DNA of 64,000 nt from Streptomyces sp. NBC_01288. Its GTDB lineage: Bacteria > Actinomycetota > Actinomycetes > Streptomycetales > Streptomycetaceae. Each line of letters opens with the position of its first letter. The first letter of the stretch is position 1. The stretch lies in the NCBI RefSeq assembly GCF_035982055.1, contig NZ_CP108427.1:186001-250000 (forward strand). The letters run 5' to 3'. Position numbers and translations under genes: made by a program. The notes under the pieces were generated by a model. That model saw only the letters and a program-made list of their open reading frames with translations. It did not search any database and was not told the DNA's origin. Positions 48,583 to 58,023 of this stretch are shown in pieces.

Positions 48583-50726
48583 CCCGCCGGTGGTGTCGGC
48601 GCAGGCCCGGACGGTTCCGGGTGCGGGCTGGACGGTGCCACGCGCAGCGGGCGGGCCGCCCAGGCGGGCAGGTGCCAGTTCCAGCCGCCGAACAGGGAGA
48701 CGAGGGAGGGGACGAGGAGCATCCGCACGACGGTCGCGTCGAGCAGGATGCCGATGCCCAGGCCGGTCGCCAGCGTCTTGAGATCGGTGCCCGGTCCCGA
48801 GGCCAGTGCGGCGAAGGCGAGGAAGAGGATGAGCGCGGCGCTGGTGACGAGCCGGCCGGTGCGGCCGATGCCCTCGATCACCGCGTCGTCGGTCGAGAGG
48901 CCGGCGTCGTACTCCTCCCGGATGCGGGAGAGGATGAACACCTCGTAGTCCATGGACAGTCCGAACAGGAACGCGAAGATCATGATCGGGATCCAGAACG
49001 TGACGGCCCCGGTCGCGGCGATGCCGAAGAGCGTGTTCGAGCCGTGCCCGTCCTGCCAGAACAGCACCATCAGCCCCAGTGTCGCCGCCAGCGAGATCAG
49101 GTTCAGCAGCACCGCCTTCAACGGCAGCAGCAGGGAGCGGAAGGCGCGCACGAGCAGCACGTACGTCAGCAGCGCGATGATCGTGAGCATCAGTGGGAAG
49201 TTGCCGTAGACGGCGTGCAGGAAGTCGATCTGGGCCGCGCCGACGCCGGCGACGCCGACGACTCCGGGCAGGTGCTCGGTGGCGGTCTTGACCCGTCTGA
49301 CCACGTCGACGCTCTTCGAGTTCACCGTCTCGGTGTCCGGGATGACGACGACGATGCTCTGTCCGCCCCGGTTGCCCGCGGGCCCGGTGGGCACGAGCAC
49401 GCTGGTCACCCCGTCGACCTTGGCCAGCTCGGCGGCGACAGGTCTCGCTCGGTCGGTGCTGACCAGGACCTCCATCGGGGTCAGCGCGCCGGTCGGTACG
49501 CCGCCCCGCTCCAGGGTCTGCAGGGTCTCGTACGCGGGGCCGTTCTTGGCCAGCGACTCCGAGGAGGCGAGGCCGATCTTGATGCCGAGGAAGACGCCGA
49601 CCAGGGCCGCGAGCGCGGCCAGGGCGGCGGCGGCCGCGATCCAGCGGCGCCGTACGACGGCTGCGGTCCAGCGGCTCCAGAACCGGCTCGCCCGGTTCTC
49701 GTGCCGGATCTTCGGCCAGTCGACCTTCGGGCCGATGCCACCCAGGATCGCGGGGGTCAGGGTGAGCGTCGTCAGCACGCTCGCGAGCGGGATGAGCGCG
49801 CCGCCGTATCCCATGCTGCGCAGGAACGGGACGGGCAGGACGACCAGGGAGAGCAGGCCGATGGCGACCGTGACGCCACTGAACACGATCGCGTGCCCGG
49901 CGTGCTCCATCGCGACCACGACCGCCTCGTGGTTGTCCCGGCCGCGGTCGCGCTCCTCGCGCCAGCGGGTGACGAACAACAGCGAGTAGTCGATCGCCAC
50001 ACCCAGGCCGATCAGGGCGACCAGGAACTGCACGATGAACGACACGTCGGTGGCATAGGTGAGCGGCAGCAGCATCACGAAGGTCGCGAGAATCGACACC
50101 GCGGCCACGAGCAGCGGCAGCAGGGCCAGGAAGGAGGCGAACACGAAGGCGAGGACGGCGAGTGCGCCGACGGCGCCGAGGAGCGTCTCGCCGAGCACCC
50201 CGGGTCCGCCCCCGTCGTCACCACCGGAGGCCAGCGGGTCCTCGCCGGTCACTCCGATCACCGCGCCCGCCGGCTGGGCCTTCTCCGCCGCCGCGCGGAT
50301 CGGGTCGGTCAGCGGTTTCTGGCTGGGTGACGGGTTGAACCGGTAGAAGACCAGCGCGTAGGCGGTGCGGTCGTCCTTCGTCCGGAAGGCCTTGTCCCCG
50401 GTGTTCGCCTCGTCGATCACCCGCAGACCCGGTGCCGCCGTGCCGACGGCCGTGAACACCTTCCCGACGTCCCTCTCGTGACCGGTGATCGTCTGCCCGG
50501 CCGGCAGGGTGACCGCGACCAGATAGGGGTTGGTGTCGCCGCCGCTGCCGAAGGCGTCCTCGATCTTGTGCGCGGTCACGGTGCCGGGCTGGCCCGGCAG
50601 GGAGAAGTCGATCGTCAGCCGGTCCGTGGTACGACCGGCCAGCAGGATCCCGGCGACCAGCACCAGACCCCAGAACGCCACCACCGCCTTGCGATGCCGA
50701 AGAACGAATTCCGCCCACCGTCGCAT
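48579..50726 (-). CDS. MMPL-family RND transporter
   Basis: From ATG 50726 (MRRWAEFVLRH) the 715-residue protein has the MMPL plan: TM1, a periplasmic domain with FSLPGQPGTVTAHKIEDAF (about residues 45-63), five TMs, a second periplasmic domain, and six TMs. The functional blocks VALIGLGVAIDYSLLFVTRWREE (TM4) and FLFGLSMDYEVFILSRIREEY (TM10) carry the paired Asp-Tyr residues that relay protons in this family (positions within about 265-290 and 565-585). The likely role is lipid or drug export. It converges with and overlaps the flavoprotein remnant by four bases. Confidence 0.9.
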   Translation of the reverse strand: MRRWAEFVLRHRKAVVAFWGLVLVAGILLAGRTTDRLTIDFSLPGQPGTVTAHKIEDAFGSGGDTNPYLVAVTLPAGQTITGHERDVGKVFTAVGTAAPGLRVIDEANTGDKAFRTKDDRTAYALVFYRFNPSPSQKPLTDPIRAAAEKAQPAGAVIGVTGEDPLASGGDDGGGPGVLGETLLGAVGALAVLAFVFASFLALLPLLVAAVSILATFVMLLPLTYATDVSFIVQFLVALIGLGVAIDYSLLFVTRWREERDRGRDNHEAVVVAMEHAGHAIVFSGVTVAIGLLSLVVLPVPFLRSMGYGGALIPLASVLTTLTLTPAILGGIGPKVDWPKIRHENRASRFWSRWTAAVVRRRWIAAAAALAALAALVGVFLGIKIGLASSESLAKNGPAYETLQTLERGGVPTGALTPMEVLVSTDRARPVAAELAKVDGVTSVLVPTGPAGNRGGQSIVVVIPDTETVNSKSVDVVRRVKTATEHLPGVVGVAGVGAAQIDFLHAVYGNFPLMLTIIALLTYVLLVRAFRSLLLPLKAVLLNLISLAATLGLMVLFWQDGHGSNTLFGIAATGAVTFWIPIMIFAFLFGLSMDYEVFILSRIREEYDAGLSTDDAVIEGIGRTGRLVTSAALILFLAFAALASGPGTDLKTLATGLGIGILLDATVVRMLLVPSLVSLFGGWNWHLPAWAARPLRVAPSSPHPEPSGPAPTPPAG

Positions 50727-50921
50727 GCCGGACCTTCCCCGGATCGTTGGTTGCGCGAGTCTAGTCCGCCGCTCCCTTCCTCCGCTATTGGAGAGATCCA
50801 TCCGATTTGCGGCGATCCGGAGGCGCGGAATCCGCGCCCGCCGCCCTCGGGAAGAAACGACGCCGAAGGGGGCGTTGCCCTACTGGATCACCATCGGACG
50901 TCTGAGAACGGAGCAGTCGAG

Positions 50922-51413
50922 GTGAGCGACGCGATAAACGCCGACACCCGGAACCGGGTCGAGGCCCCCTCTCCGACGCCCGACGTGCTGGAGCGGATAC
51001 GCCGGCACCGACGCCACACCCTGGAACTGCTCACCGTCTGCGCCGTGGGACTCGTCCCATGGACGGTGCTGCTGGCGACGACACTGCCGTCCGGGTACGA
51101 GGTCCATCAGTGGCGCCTGACCTGGGTCGGCTTCGACGTCCTGCTCGTGGTCGCGATGGCGTCCACCGCGCTGCTCGGCTGGCGGCGGAACCGCGCCGTC
51201 ATCCTGGCGGCGCTCACCACGTCGGTACTGCTGATCTGCGACGCGTGGTTCGACGTGTCCCTCGCCTTCGGCACGTCGGAGGTCTGGTGGTCGGCGGCGT
51301 TGGCGCTGTTCGTCGAACTGCCGCTGGCCTTCTACCTGATACGCCGGGTGATGGGGATGATCTCGCTCGCCCATTGGCCGTCCGCCGAAACGTCAACGGG
51401 CGGTAACGAATAG
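50922..51413 (+). CDS. small membrane protein of unknown function
   Basis: Starting at GTG 50922 (VSDAINADTRN), the 163-residue protein has four hydrophobic segments (about residues 35-56, 65-87, 93-112 and 120-142) after a charged N-terminus. I do not recognise the family with certainty; similar Streptomyces proteins are usually annotated as hypothetical membrane proteins. It is divergent from the MMPL gene with a 195-bp spacer and lies 144 bp before the Nit1C-type cluster, in the same direction, but is probably not part of it. Confidence 0.65.
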   Translation: MSDAINADTRNRVEAPSPTPDVLERIRRHRRHTLELLTVCAVGLVPWTVLLATTLPSGYEVHQWRLTWVGFDVLLVVAMASTALLGWRRNRAVILAALTTSVLLICDAWFDVSLAFGTSEVWWSAALALFVELPLAFYLIRRVMGMISLAHWPSAETSTGGNE

Positions 51414-51557
51414 CTGACACCGCCCCTGAGCCGCGGTGAGGATTTCGCAACTCCCCTTTGTTCCCGATGACTTCGTTCGGAAATCCCCAGGGCTGAAGTT
51501 GGTCGCCATGGAGAGCGGCGAGGTGGCAAGACCTCGGCGCGCGGCATGGAGGATGTC

Positions 51558-51863
51558 ATGCCCGAGATGTATTTCGATGTGCGCTGGCCCGACGGTTTGA
51601 CCCAGCGCTGTTATTCACCCTCCACGATAGTCGAGGACTATTTCACCCCGGGCGCCGAATACGCGCTCACCGAATTCGTCGAACGCAGCCGTACGGCGCT
51701 CGGTATCGCCGGGGAGCGAGTACGGGAGAAGTTCGGCTTCTACTGCACCGGCGCCTCCGGCCAACTCGCCCTAATAGAACGGACGGCCGCGGCCTACGGC
51801 GACGTCACCGACGCCAAGGTCACGGTCGAGTCCCTCACCGGTGCCGACGGGAGCCCGCGATGA
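51558..51863 (+). CDS. MSMEG_0570-family nitrogen-starvation response protein
   Basis: The ATG at 51558 follows GGAGG by five bases and gives 101 residues (ATG 51546 lies upstream of that site). The sequence MYFDVRWPDGLTQRCYSPST and VEDYF...YALTEFVERSRTALGIA matches the small MSMEG_0570 family, known only as a fixed member of Nit1-type clusters. No enzyme motif is visible. It opens the cluster and overlaps the flavoprotein gene by ATGA, so the two are coupled. It might be a chaperone or carrier-like partner, but there is no evidence in the sequence. Confidence 0.8.
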   Translation: MPEMYFDVRWPDGLTQRCYSPSTIVEDYFTPGAEYALTEFVERSRTALGIAGERVREKFGFYCTGASGQLALIERTAAAYGDVTDAKVTVESLTGADGSPR

Positions 51864-53176
51864 GCCCGGCGACACGGCTGGACGGCGCGCACTACTCGGT
51901 GGCCGTGGTGGGCGGTGGCCAGGCGGGGCTCTCCGTCAGCCACGAACTCCGCGAACGCGGCATCGACCACGTGGTCGTCGAGGCCCACCGGGTCGGACAC
52001 GAGTGGCGCGAGCGCCGCTGGGACTCCTTCTGCCTGGTGACCCCCAACTGGCAGTGCAGGCTGCCCGGTTACCCCTACCAGGGTGACGATCCCGACGGCT
52101 TCATGGTGCGCGACGACATCGTGCGGTACCTGGAGGGCTACGTCGCCCACTTCCGCCCGCCGCTCGTCGAGGGCGTGACGGTCACCCGCCTGCGCCGCTC
52201 CCCGGGCGGAGTCTTCGAACTCGCCACCACTGAGGGGAACTTCACTGCCGACCAGGTGGTGACAGCGACCGGTCCTTACCACACCCCCTCCCTCCCGCCG
52301 ATGGCCCAGCGCCTGCCCGACTCCGTGACCCAGGTCCACTCCTCCCGCTACCGCAACGCCGCCCAACTCCCCCCGGGCGCCGTCCTGGTGGTCGGCACCG
52401 GCCAGTCCGGCTGCCAGATAGCCGAGGACCTGCATCTCGCCGGACGACAGGTCCACCTGGCCGTCGGCAGCGCCCCGCGTGTCGCCCGCTTCTACCGCGG
52501 CCGTGACTGTGTGGCCTGGCTCGACGAGATGGGCCACTACGCGAAGAGCATCGACGACTTCGACGACGCCGGCGCGGTCCGGATGCGCGTCAACCACTAC
52601 GTCACCGGACGCGACGGAGGCCGCGACATCGACCTGCGCGCCTTCGCCCGCGACGGCATGCGGCTGTACGGCCGGCTCACCGAAGTCAGCGGTACGGCAC
52701 TGGAGTTCGCCGACGACCTCAAGGTGAACCTCGACCACGCGGACGCCGTGGCGGAGGGCATCAAGGATGCCGTCGACGCCCACATCACCGCCCAGGGCAT
52801 CGCGGCACCGGACGAGCCCCGCTACGTACCCGTGTGGGAGCCGGACGACCAGCCCCGCGAACTCGACCTGGCCCAGGCCGACATCACGTCCGTCGTCTGG
52901 TCGACCGGGTTCCGCCGCGACCACCGCTGGATAGAGGCACCGGTCTTCGACGGCCGCGGCTACCCGATGCACTGGCGCGGCGCCACCAGCGTCCCCGGCC
53001 TGTACTTCCTCGGCCTGCCCTGGCAGCACTCGTGGGGTTCGGGGCGCTTCGAAGCGGTGGGCAGGGACGCGGAGTTCCTCGCGAACCACATCGAGGCCTC
53101 CCGCCGCCTGGCCGACGTCTGCGGCACCCTCACCGGCGCCCCCACCGAACTGGCCTCCGCCCTCCCGATCGGCTGA
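51860..53176 (+). CDS. MSMEG_0569-family flavin-dependent oxidoreductase
   Basis: The 438-residue protein has an N-terminal FAD Rossmann motif VVGGGQAGLSVSHEL (about residues 15-29) and a second dinucleotide motif VVGTGQSGCQIAEDL (about 178-192), with an ATG-type ATGPYH between, as in group B flavin monooxygenases and related Nit1C oxidases. The segment TSVVWSTGFRRDH precedes the C-terminal part. It would use FAD and NAD(P)H to oxidise a nitrogen compound (family-level inference). It overlaps the MSMEG_0570 gene. A 58-bp purine-rich spacer follows before the amidohydrolase gene. Confidence 0.88.
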   Translation: MSPATRLDGAHYSVAVVGGGQAGLSVSHELRERGIDHVVVEAHRVGHEWRERRWDSFCLVTPNWQCRLPGYPYQGDDPDGFMVRDDIVRYLEGYVAHFRPPLVEGVTVTRLRRSPGGVFELATTEGNFTADQVVTATGPYHTPSLPPMAQRLPDSVTQVHSSRYRNAAQLPPGAVLVVGTGQSGCQIAEDLHLAGRQVHLAVGSAPRVARFYRGRDCVAWLDEMGHYAKSIDDFDDAGAVRMRVNHYVTGRDGGRDIDLRAFARDGMRLYGRLTEVSGTALEFADDLKVNLDHADAVAEGIKDAVDAHITAQGIAAPDEPRYVPVWEPDDQPRELDLAQADITSVVWSTGFRRDHRWIEAPVFDGRGYPMHWRGATSVPGLYFLGLPWQHSWGSGRFEAVGRDAEFLANHIEASRRLADVCGTLTGAPTELASALPIG

Positions 53177-53234
53177 GGCGAAGAAGAAGGACGAGGAGAA
53201 GAACCGGACGAGGACGAGGAACGGGACGACACTC

Positions 53235-54050
53235 ATGGTCTACGACGCACATCGCCACATCGGCGTCCTCCCCGCCTACCCCTTCTACGGCGGCCCGCCG
53301 GTCAACCCCGACACCACCGCCCGCGCCACCGTCAAGCAGCTCGTCGCCGACCTGGACGCGGAGGGCACCGAACGCGCCCTGGTCATCCCGAACTACGGCG
53401 TCCCGGACCCCGCGATCGCCTTCTCCTTCAACGAGTTGGCCATCGAGGCCGCCCAGACCGACGACCGCATCCGAGCCGGACTCTGGGTCTCCCCGCGCCC
53501 CGAGGACGAACAACGCACCGCTCAGGCACTGGAGTTGGCCGGTGAGCGGGGCGTGAAGGCGCTCAAGCTGAGCTTCCTGCTCGGCGGACGGCCGACCGAC
53601 CAGGCGTGCCGCCCGCACCTGGACCGTATCTTCGCCGTGGCGGCCCGGCACGGGCTGGTGGTGCACGTCCACACCTCCCCCGGTGCCGCCTCCGACATCG
53701 ACGAGGTCGGCCACCTGGTCGACTGGTACGCCGATCAAGTCCCCGTCCATCTCGTGCACTTCGGCGGCGGGATGAGCGGTCACATCAAGCTCGCCGGTTC
53801 CCGGTTCTTCGACTGGATCACCGCCGGCAAGCACGTCTACACCGACCTCTCCTGGGCCATCGGTTTCACTCCCCGCTGGCTGGCCCGGGAGATCGAGCGC
53901 CGCGGTATCGGCCACGACCGGGTGCTCTTCGCCAGCGACCAGCCGTGGGGCGACTTCACGGGTGAGTACGCCCGCCTCGCCGAAGCGACCGGCGGCGGCG
54001 AACTCGGCGACCTGGTCTTCCGGGACACGTTCGCCGCGCTCTACGACTGA
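53235..54050 (+). CDS. amidohydrolase-2 family hydrolase/decarboxylase
   Basis: The 271-residue TIM-barrel protein has an intact metal site for Amidohydro_2: YDAHRHIG (HxH, residues 5-8), LKLSFLLGG, HVHTSPGAASD (His near 139), VHLVHFGGG (His near 177) and the final Asp in FASDQPWGD (near 233). This contrasts with the degenerate homologue at 23103. Chemistry could be hydrolysis or decarboxylation. It is placed inside the Nit1C-type cluster between the flavoprotein and the MSMEG_0572 protein, in the same direction. Confidence 0.85.
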   Translation: MVYDAHRHIGVLPAYPFYGGPPVNPDTTARATVKQLVADLDAEGTERALVIPNYGVPDPAIAFSFNELAIEAAQTDDRIRAGLWVSPRPEDEQRTAQALELAGERGVKALKLSFLLGGRPTDQACRPHLDRIFAVAARHGLVVHVHTSPGAASDIDEVGHLVDWYADQVPVHLVHFGGGMSGHIKLAGSRFFDWITAGKHVYTDLSWAIGFTPRWLAREIERRGIGHDRVLFASDQPWGDFTGEYARLAEATGGGELGDLVFRDTFAALYD

Positions 54051-54097
54051 CCGACTCCCCTCTCCATCTCAAGTCCGGTACGCACAAGGAGACAGCC

Positions 54098-54619
54098 ATG
54101 TCCGAAACCGTCGAACTCAGCGAGATCGAGCAGCAGTCCCTCAACGAGATCCCCCACCCGTCCCTCCCGGACGGCACCAGCATCTACGGCGCCACAAAGG
54201 TGTTCCCCGACTACAAGGCCGAGGACGGCGAGACGTACTTCACGCTCGTCCACGGCATCGCCCACGAGTCGTCGGTCTCCTTCGTCGCCGTCCTCCAGGC
54301 GACCCGCGCGCTGCGCAAGGGCTTCGAGACGGCCATCTACTTCTACGGCCCCGGCTCCCTCAACTGCCTTGCCACGCGCGGCTTCCCGACCACCGGCAAC
54401 TCGGCCTTCCCCGGCGAGCACAACATCAACAACCAGCTCAAGACGTTCATCGCCGAGGGCGGCAAGGTGTTCTGCTGCCGCTTCGGGCTGTCGCTGCACG
54501 GCGCCCGCGAGGAGGACCTCATCGAGGGCGTCATCCCGACCCACCCGCTGGACGTCCAGGACGCGCTGATCCACTACGCGCGCAAGGGCGCCATCATCAA
54601 CTCCACCTACCAGCTGTAA
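54098..54619 (+). CDS. MSMEG_0572/Sll0783-family nitrogen-starvation response protein
   Basis: The 173-residue protein contains the family blocks NEIPHPSLPDGTSIYGATKVF, TLVHGIAHESSVSFVAVLQATR and NNQLKTFIAEGGKVFCCRFG (each read as family-typical segments within residues 15-110). Sll0783 of Synechocystis is induced by nitrogen starvation and needed for normal PHB accumulation there (known for that homologue). The fold may be DsrE-like, judging from the alternating hydrophobic pattern and the CCRFGLSLHG region, but this is uncertain. It precedes the radical SAM gene by 10 bases. Confidence 0.85.
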   Translation: MSETVELSEIEQQSLNEIPHPSLPDGTSIYGATKVFPDYKAEDGETYFTLVHGIAHESSVSFVAVLQATRALRKGFETAIYFYGPGSLNCLATRGFPTTGNSAFPGEHNINNQLKTFIAEGGKVFCCRFGLSLHGAREEDLIEGVIPTHPLDVQDALIHYARKGAIINSTYQL

Positions 54620-54629
54620 GGGGGCCGCT

Positions 54630-55736
54630 GTGAGCGTTGGCACCGAATCGACGAGTACGGCGGTGGATGTGCGCATCCTGACCCGCGCCGAACTCGCCCT
54701 GCACGGCGTCGCGTTGGACGCCCCCGTACGGCGGCCCGACGGCGCGGGTCCGAGCGGCGACGGCCACGTCCTCGTCGACGGTGCCAACGCCGCACTGCCC
54801 ACCAACCCGGCCAGCCCCTACCGCGTACGCGACGGCAAGGTGTGGCTCGGCGACGAGGACGGACAACTCACGGACACCGGGCTCGCGTTGACCGCCGTGA
54901 ACCGCCCGAGGTTCTACGACCTCACCACCTCCGACGGCACCCCCTACGAGCACATCGCCCGCCTCCACGGCGCCGACGTCCTCGCCACCACCGTCGTCCA
55001 GACCTGCATCCGCTACGCCGAGCCGGACCGCTGCCGCTTCTGCACCATCGAGGAGTCCCTGCGCTCGGGCGCGACGGTCGCCGCCAAGACACCGGCGCAG
55101 CTCGCCGAAGTCGCCGAAGCGGCGGTGCGGTTGGACGGCGTCAAGCAGATGGTCATGACCACGGGCACGACGACCGGCCCCGACCGGGGTGCGCGCTATC
55201 TCGTCCGCTCCGTGCGCGCCGTCCTCGAAGCGGTCCCCGGACTCCCCATCCAGGTGCAGTGCGAGCCGCCCGGCGACCTCGCCTGGATCCGCGCCCTGCA
55301 CGACGCCGGGGCCACCACGATCGGCATCCATGTCGAGTCCCTCGACGACGAGGTGCGGCGACGCTGGATGCCGGGCAAGTCGACCGTCCCCATGGCCGAG
55401 TACGAGGCCGCCTGGGACGAGGCCGTGCGGGTCTTCGGGCCGAACCGTGTCTCCACCTATCTGCTCGTCGGACTCGGTGAGGACCCGGACGAACTCATCG
55501 CGGGTGCGGGCGAGTTGATCGACCGGGGCGTGTACCCGTTCGTCGTCCCCTTCCGCCCGATGGCCGGCACACTCGCCGCCCGCGACGGCATCCCGGCACC
55601 GAGCGCCGAACTCCTGACGCACGTCACCGAGCGCGTCGCGGCCAGGCTGCGCGCGGCCGGAATGAGCGGCGCCGACCAGAAGGCGGGCTGCGCGGCGTGC
55701 GGCGCGTGCAGCGTCCTACAGTCGGCGGGCGGGTGA
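54630..55736 (+). CDS. MSMEG_0568-family radical SAM protein
   Basis: The 368-residue protein has a radical-SAM core, but the cluster-binding Cys residues are spaced C-x8-C-x2-C (Cys 126, 135, 138 in CIRYAEPDRCRFCTI) and not C-x3-C-x2-C; this spaced form is typical of the MSMEG_0568 group as I recall. A TTGTTTGP region and VQCEPPGDLAWI fit the SAM-binding barrel. The C-terminus has a second Cys set C-x2-C-x2-C (354, 357, 360) that could hold an auxiliary Fe-S cluster. It starts at GTG 54630 and overlaps the next gene (TGATG). Confidence 0.88.
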   Translation: MSVGTESTSTAVDVRILTRAELALHGVALDAPVRRPDGAGPSGDGHVLVDGANAALPTNPASPYRVRDGKVWLGDEDGQLTDTGLALTAVNRPRFYDLTTSDGTPYEHIARLHGADVLATTVVQTCIRYAEPDRCRFCTIEESLRSGATVAAKTPAQLAEVAEAAVRLDGVKQMVMTTGTTTGPDRGARYLVRSVRAVLEAVPGLPIQVQCEPPGDLAWIRALHDAGATTIGIHVESLDDEVRRRWMPGKSTVPMAEYEAAWDEAVRVFGPNRVSTYLLVGLGEDPDELIAGAGELIDRGVYPFVVPFRPMAGTLAARDGIPAPSAELLTHVTERVAARLRAAGMSGADQKAGCAACGACSVLQSAGG

Positions 55737-57172
55737 TGGCCGTGTACCTCGACGGCTCCACAGCACCCCTCGCGACGGACGGGCCCGTCGACATCCTGGC
55801 GCTGCTGGGCGACCGGAGCACCCTCGACCGCCGTCCCGCGTTCCACATCGAACAGGCCGCCGACAACGCCGAGTTGACCGCCTACCTGCGGCTGCGCACG
55901 GAGACCTTCGTCCACGAACAGGGACTCTTCACCGGCGACGACCTCGACGACCGTGACGCCGACACCCGCACCGTCGTGCTGGTCGCGCGGGCCTCGGACG
56001 GCATGGTCGTCGGCGGCGTGCGGCTGGGCCCGGTCGACGACGGTCCGGACCTCGGCTGGTGGCAGGGCGGCCGGCTGGTCGTCGCCCCGCAGGCGCGCGG
56101 CCCGCACGGAATCGGCGCGGCACTGGTCCGGGCAGCCTGCGCACGCGCCGAGGCCGAGGGCGTCCTGCGGTTCGACGCGACCGTACAGGCCCGCAACGAG
56201 GTGCTCTTCCGCCGCCTCGGCTGGCAGTCCGTGCGGGCCACGGAGGTCGCCGGTACGCCACACGTCCTGATGCGCTGGCCCATCGCGCGGATCGCCGCCC
56301 AAGTCGCGGCCACGAAGGCCGCGTTGGGCCCACTGCTCGCCGAACTCCCCGCGCCACCAGGCTTCGTCGGAGACGACGGCGCACCGGTCCCCGGCACCGA
56401 CGTCATCGCCGCGTGCGACGCGATCGTGCCGTCGATGGTCGAGCGGGACCCCGAGTGGGCGGGCTGGTGCGCGGTCCTGGTGAACGTCAACGACCTTGCG
56501 GCGATGGGCGCTTCACCGGTCGGACTGCTGGACGCGGTGGGCGCACGCGATGCGTCGCACGCCGCGCTGATCCTCGCCGGACTGACCAAGGCCGCACAGG
56601 CCTACGGCGTCCCGGTGCTCGGCGGCCACACCCAACTCGGCGTCCCTGCCGCCCTGTCGGTGACCGCACTCGGCCGCACCGACCGACCTGTGCCCGGTGG
56701 CGGAGGTCGCCCCGGACACGCCGTACGGCTCACCGCCGACCTCGGCGGCGACTGGCGCGCGGGATACCGGGGCCGCCAGTGGGACTCGACCACCTGTCGT
56801 CGTACGGACGAACTGCGCACGATGACAAGGGCGGTGGCCGCCGCGCGACCGGCCGCCGCGAAGGACGTGTCGATGGCCGGGATCGCCGGCACGCTGGGGA
56901 TGCTGGCCGAGGCGAGCGGCTGCGGTGCGGTGCTCGACGTGGCCGAAGTGCCACGTCCGACGGACGCGCCCATGGGCGACTGGCTGACCTGCTTCCCCGG
57001 CTTCGCGATGCTGACCGCCGACAACCTCGGCGCACCCCCGCTGCCCGCCGGACCCGCGACGGGCGCCGTGTGCGGGGAGTTGACCGCCGGGCAAGGGGTC
57101 GGGCTGCGCTGGCCCGACGGAGAGATCACCGAGGCGGTCGCCTCCGAGGTGACCGGAATGGGGACGGCATGA
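55736..57172 (+). CDS. GNAT acetyltransferase / AIR-synthase-like fusion (MSMEG_0567 type)
   Basis: The 478-residue protein joins two cluster functions. Residues 40-185 are a GNAT fold with the acetyl-CoA loop VVAPQARGPHGIGAALVRAA (about residues 117-136) and the LRLRTETFVHEQGLF N-terminal block. Residues 200-478 resemble PurM/AIR-synthase-type ATP-binding proteins (AVLVNVNDLAAMGASPVGLL near 250, VPVLGGHTQLG, KDVSMAGIAGTLGML). In cyanobacteria these are separate proteins (Sll0786, Sll0787); fusion is seen in the mycobacterial version. It overlaps the radical SAM gene and the first nitrilase gene. Confidence 0.87.
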   Translation: MAVYLDGSTAPLATDGPVDILALLGDRSTLDRRPAFHIEQAADNAELTAYLRLRTETFVHEQGLFTGDDLDDRDADTRTVVLVARASDGMVVGGVRLGPVDDGPDLGWWQGGRLVVAPQARGPHGIGAALVRAACARAEAEGVLRFDATVQARNEVLFRRLGWQSVRATEVAGTPHVLMRWPIARIAAQVAATKAALGPLLAELPAPPGFVGDDGAPVPGTDVIAACDAIVPSMVERDPEWAGWCAVLVNVNDLAAMGASPVGLLDAVGARDASHAALILAGLTKAAQAYGVPVLGGHTQLGVPAALSVTALGRTDRPVPGGGGRPGHAVRLTADLGGDWRAGYRGRQWDSTTCRRTDELRTMTRAVAAARPAAAKDVSMAGIAGTLGMLAEASGCGAVLDVAEVPRPTDAPMGDWLTCFPGFAMLTADNLGAPPLPAGPATGAVCGELTAGQGVGLRWPDGEITEAVASEVTGMGTA

Positions 57173-58023
57173 GCACGCTGCGGATGGCGGCCGTGGCCGC
57201 CGAGTTCGGCCGCGACCTGGAAGAGGACTTCGCGATCGCCGAACGGCTCATCAAGGAGGCCGGGGAGCAGGGCGTACGGCTTCTCGCGCTGCCGGAGGCG
57301 TGCCTGGGCGGCTATCTGCTCAGCCTGGACGACGACAGCGCGTTGGACGAGGGCCCGCCCGCGCTCGCCCTCGACGGCCCGGAGATCCACCGACTGGCCG
57401 CCCTGGCCGGGGAGTTGACGGTCGTAGCGGGATACTGCGAGTCGGCCGCTGACGGGCGGCAGTACAACAGCGTCGTCTGTGTCACCGGCGACGGCGTCCT
57501 CGGCAACCACCGCAAGGTCCACCAACCGCTCAGCGAGGACGCCAGCTACGCCTCCGGGGACCGTTTCCACGCCTTCGACACACCGGTCGGTCGGCTCGGG
57601 ATGATGATCTGCTACGACAAGGCGTTCCCGGAGTCGGCGCGGGCCCTGGCGCTGGACGGCGCCGAGATCGGGGTGTGCGTGTCGGCCTGGCCGGGCGCGC
57701 GCACGAACGCGAGCGCCGATCTCGAACAGGACCGCTGGAAGCGGCGTTTCGACCTGTTCGACCGTGCCCGCGCGCTGGAGAACCAGATCGTGTGGCTGTC
57801 CGCCAACCAGGCGGGCACGTTCGGGTCGCTACGCTTCGTCGGCAGTGCCAAGGTCGTCGACCCGGGCGGCGAGATCCTCGCCGACACGGGCGTGACGGCC
57901 GGCATCGCCGTCGCCGAACTCGACGTCGCACAGGCCTTGGAGACCGCCCGCCGGTCGATGGGACACCTGCGCGACCGGCGGCCCGAGACCTACGGACCAG
58001 CCCCGGGAGCAGTCACCGCATGA
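57169..58023 (+). CDS. nitrilase-superfamily carbon-nitrogen hydrolase (Nit1C cluster)
   Basis: The 284-residue protein has the complete catalytic triad of the superfamily: Glu 43 (LPEACLGG), Lys 116 (HRKVHQP) and Cys 148 (MMICYDKAFPE). The length is that of the compact amidase-like members and shorter than cyanobacterial Nit6803. It would hydrolyse a nitrile or amide, and in other bacteria the Nit1 nitrilase is linked to cyanide assimilation (known for homologues; the substrate here is unknown). It overlaps the GNAT fusion gene and the next paralogue by ATGA, so it is surely co-expressed with them. Confidence 0.9.
   Translation: MSTLRMAAVAAEFGRDLEEDFAIAERLIKEAGEQGVRLLALPEACLGGYLLSLDDDSALDEGPPALALDGPEIHRLAALAGELTVVAGYCESAADGRQYNSVVCVTGDGVLGNHRKVHQPLSEDASYASGDRFHAFDTPVGRLGMMICYDKAFPESARALALDGAEIGVCVSAWPGARTNASADLEQDRWKRRFDLFDRARALENQIVWLSANQAGTFGSLRFVGSAKVVDPGGEILADTGVTAGIAVAELDVAQALETARRSMGHLRDRRPETYGPAPGAVTA

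Noticed and set aside
48318..50330. Plus-strand open frame opposite the MMPL gene
   Set aside because: Composition is Arg/Gly/Asp-rich repeats produced by the antisense of membrane helices; no motif found.
51414..51557. GlnR/NtcA-type nitrogen-control box before the Nit1C-type cluster
   Set aside because: I looked for the GTnAC-N6-GaAAC pattern expected from the cluster's link to nitrogen starvation, but no convincing match is present.
53177..53234. Purine-rich spacer (GAAGAAGAAGGACGAGGAG type) between cluster genes
   Set aside because: Probably a simple strand-asymmetric spacer with several possible ribosome-binding sites; no structure or open frame supports a separate function.
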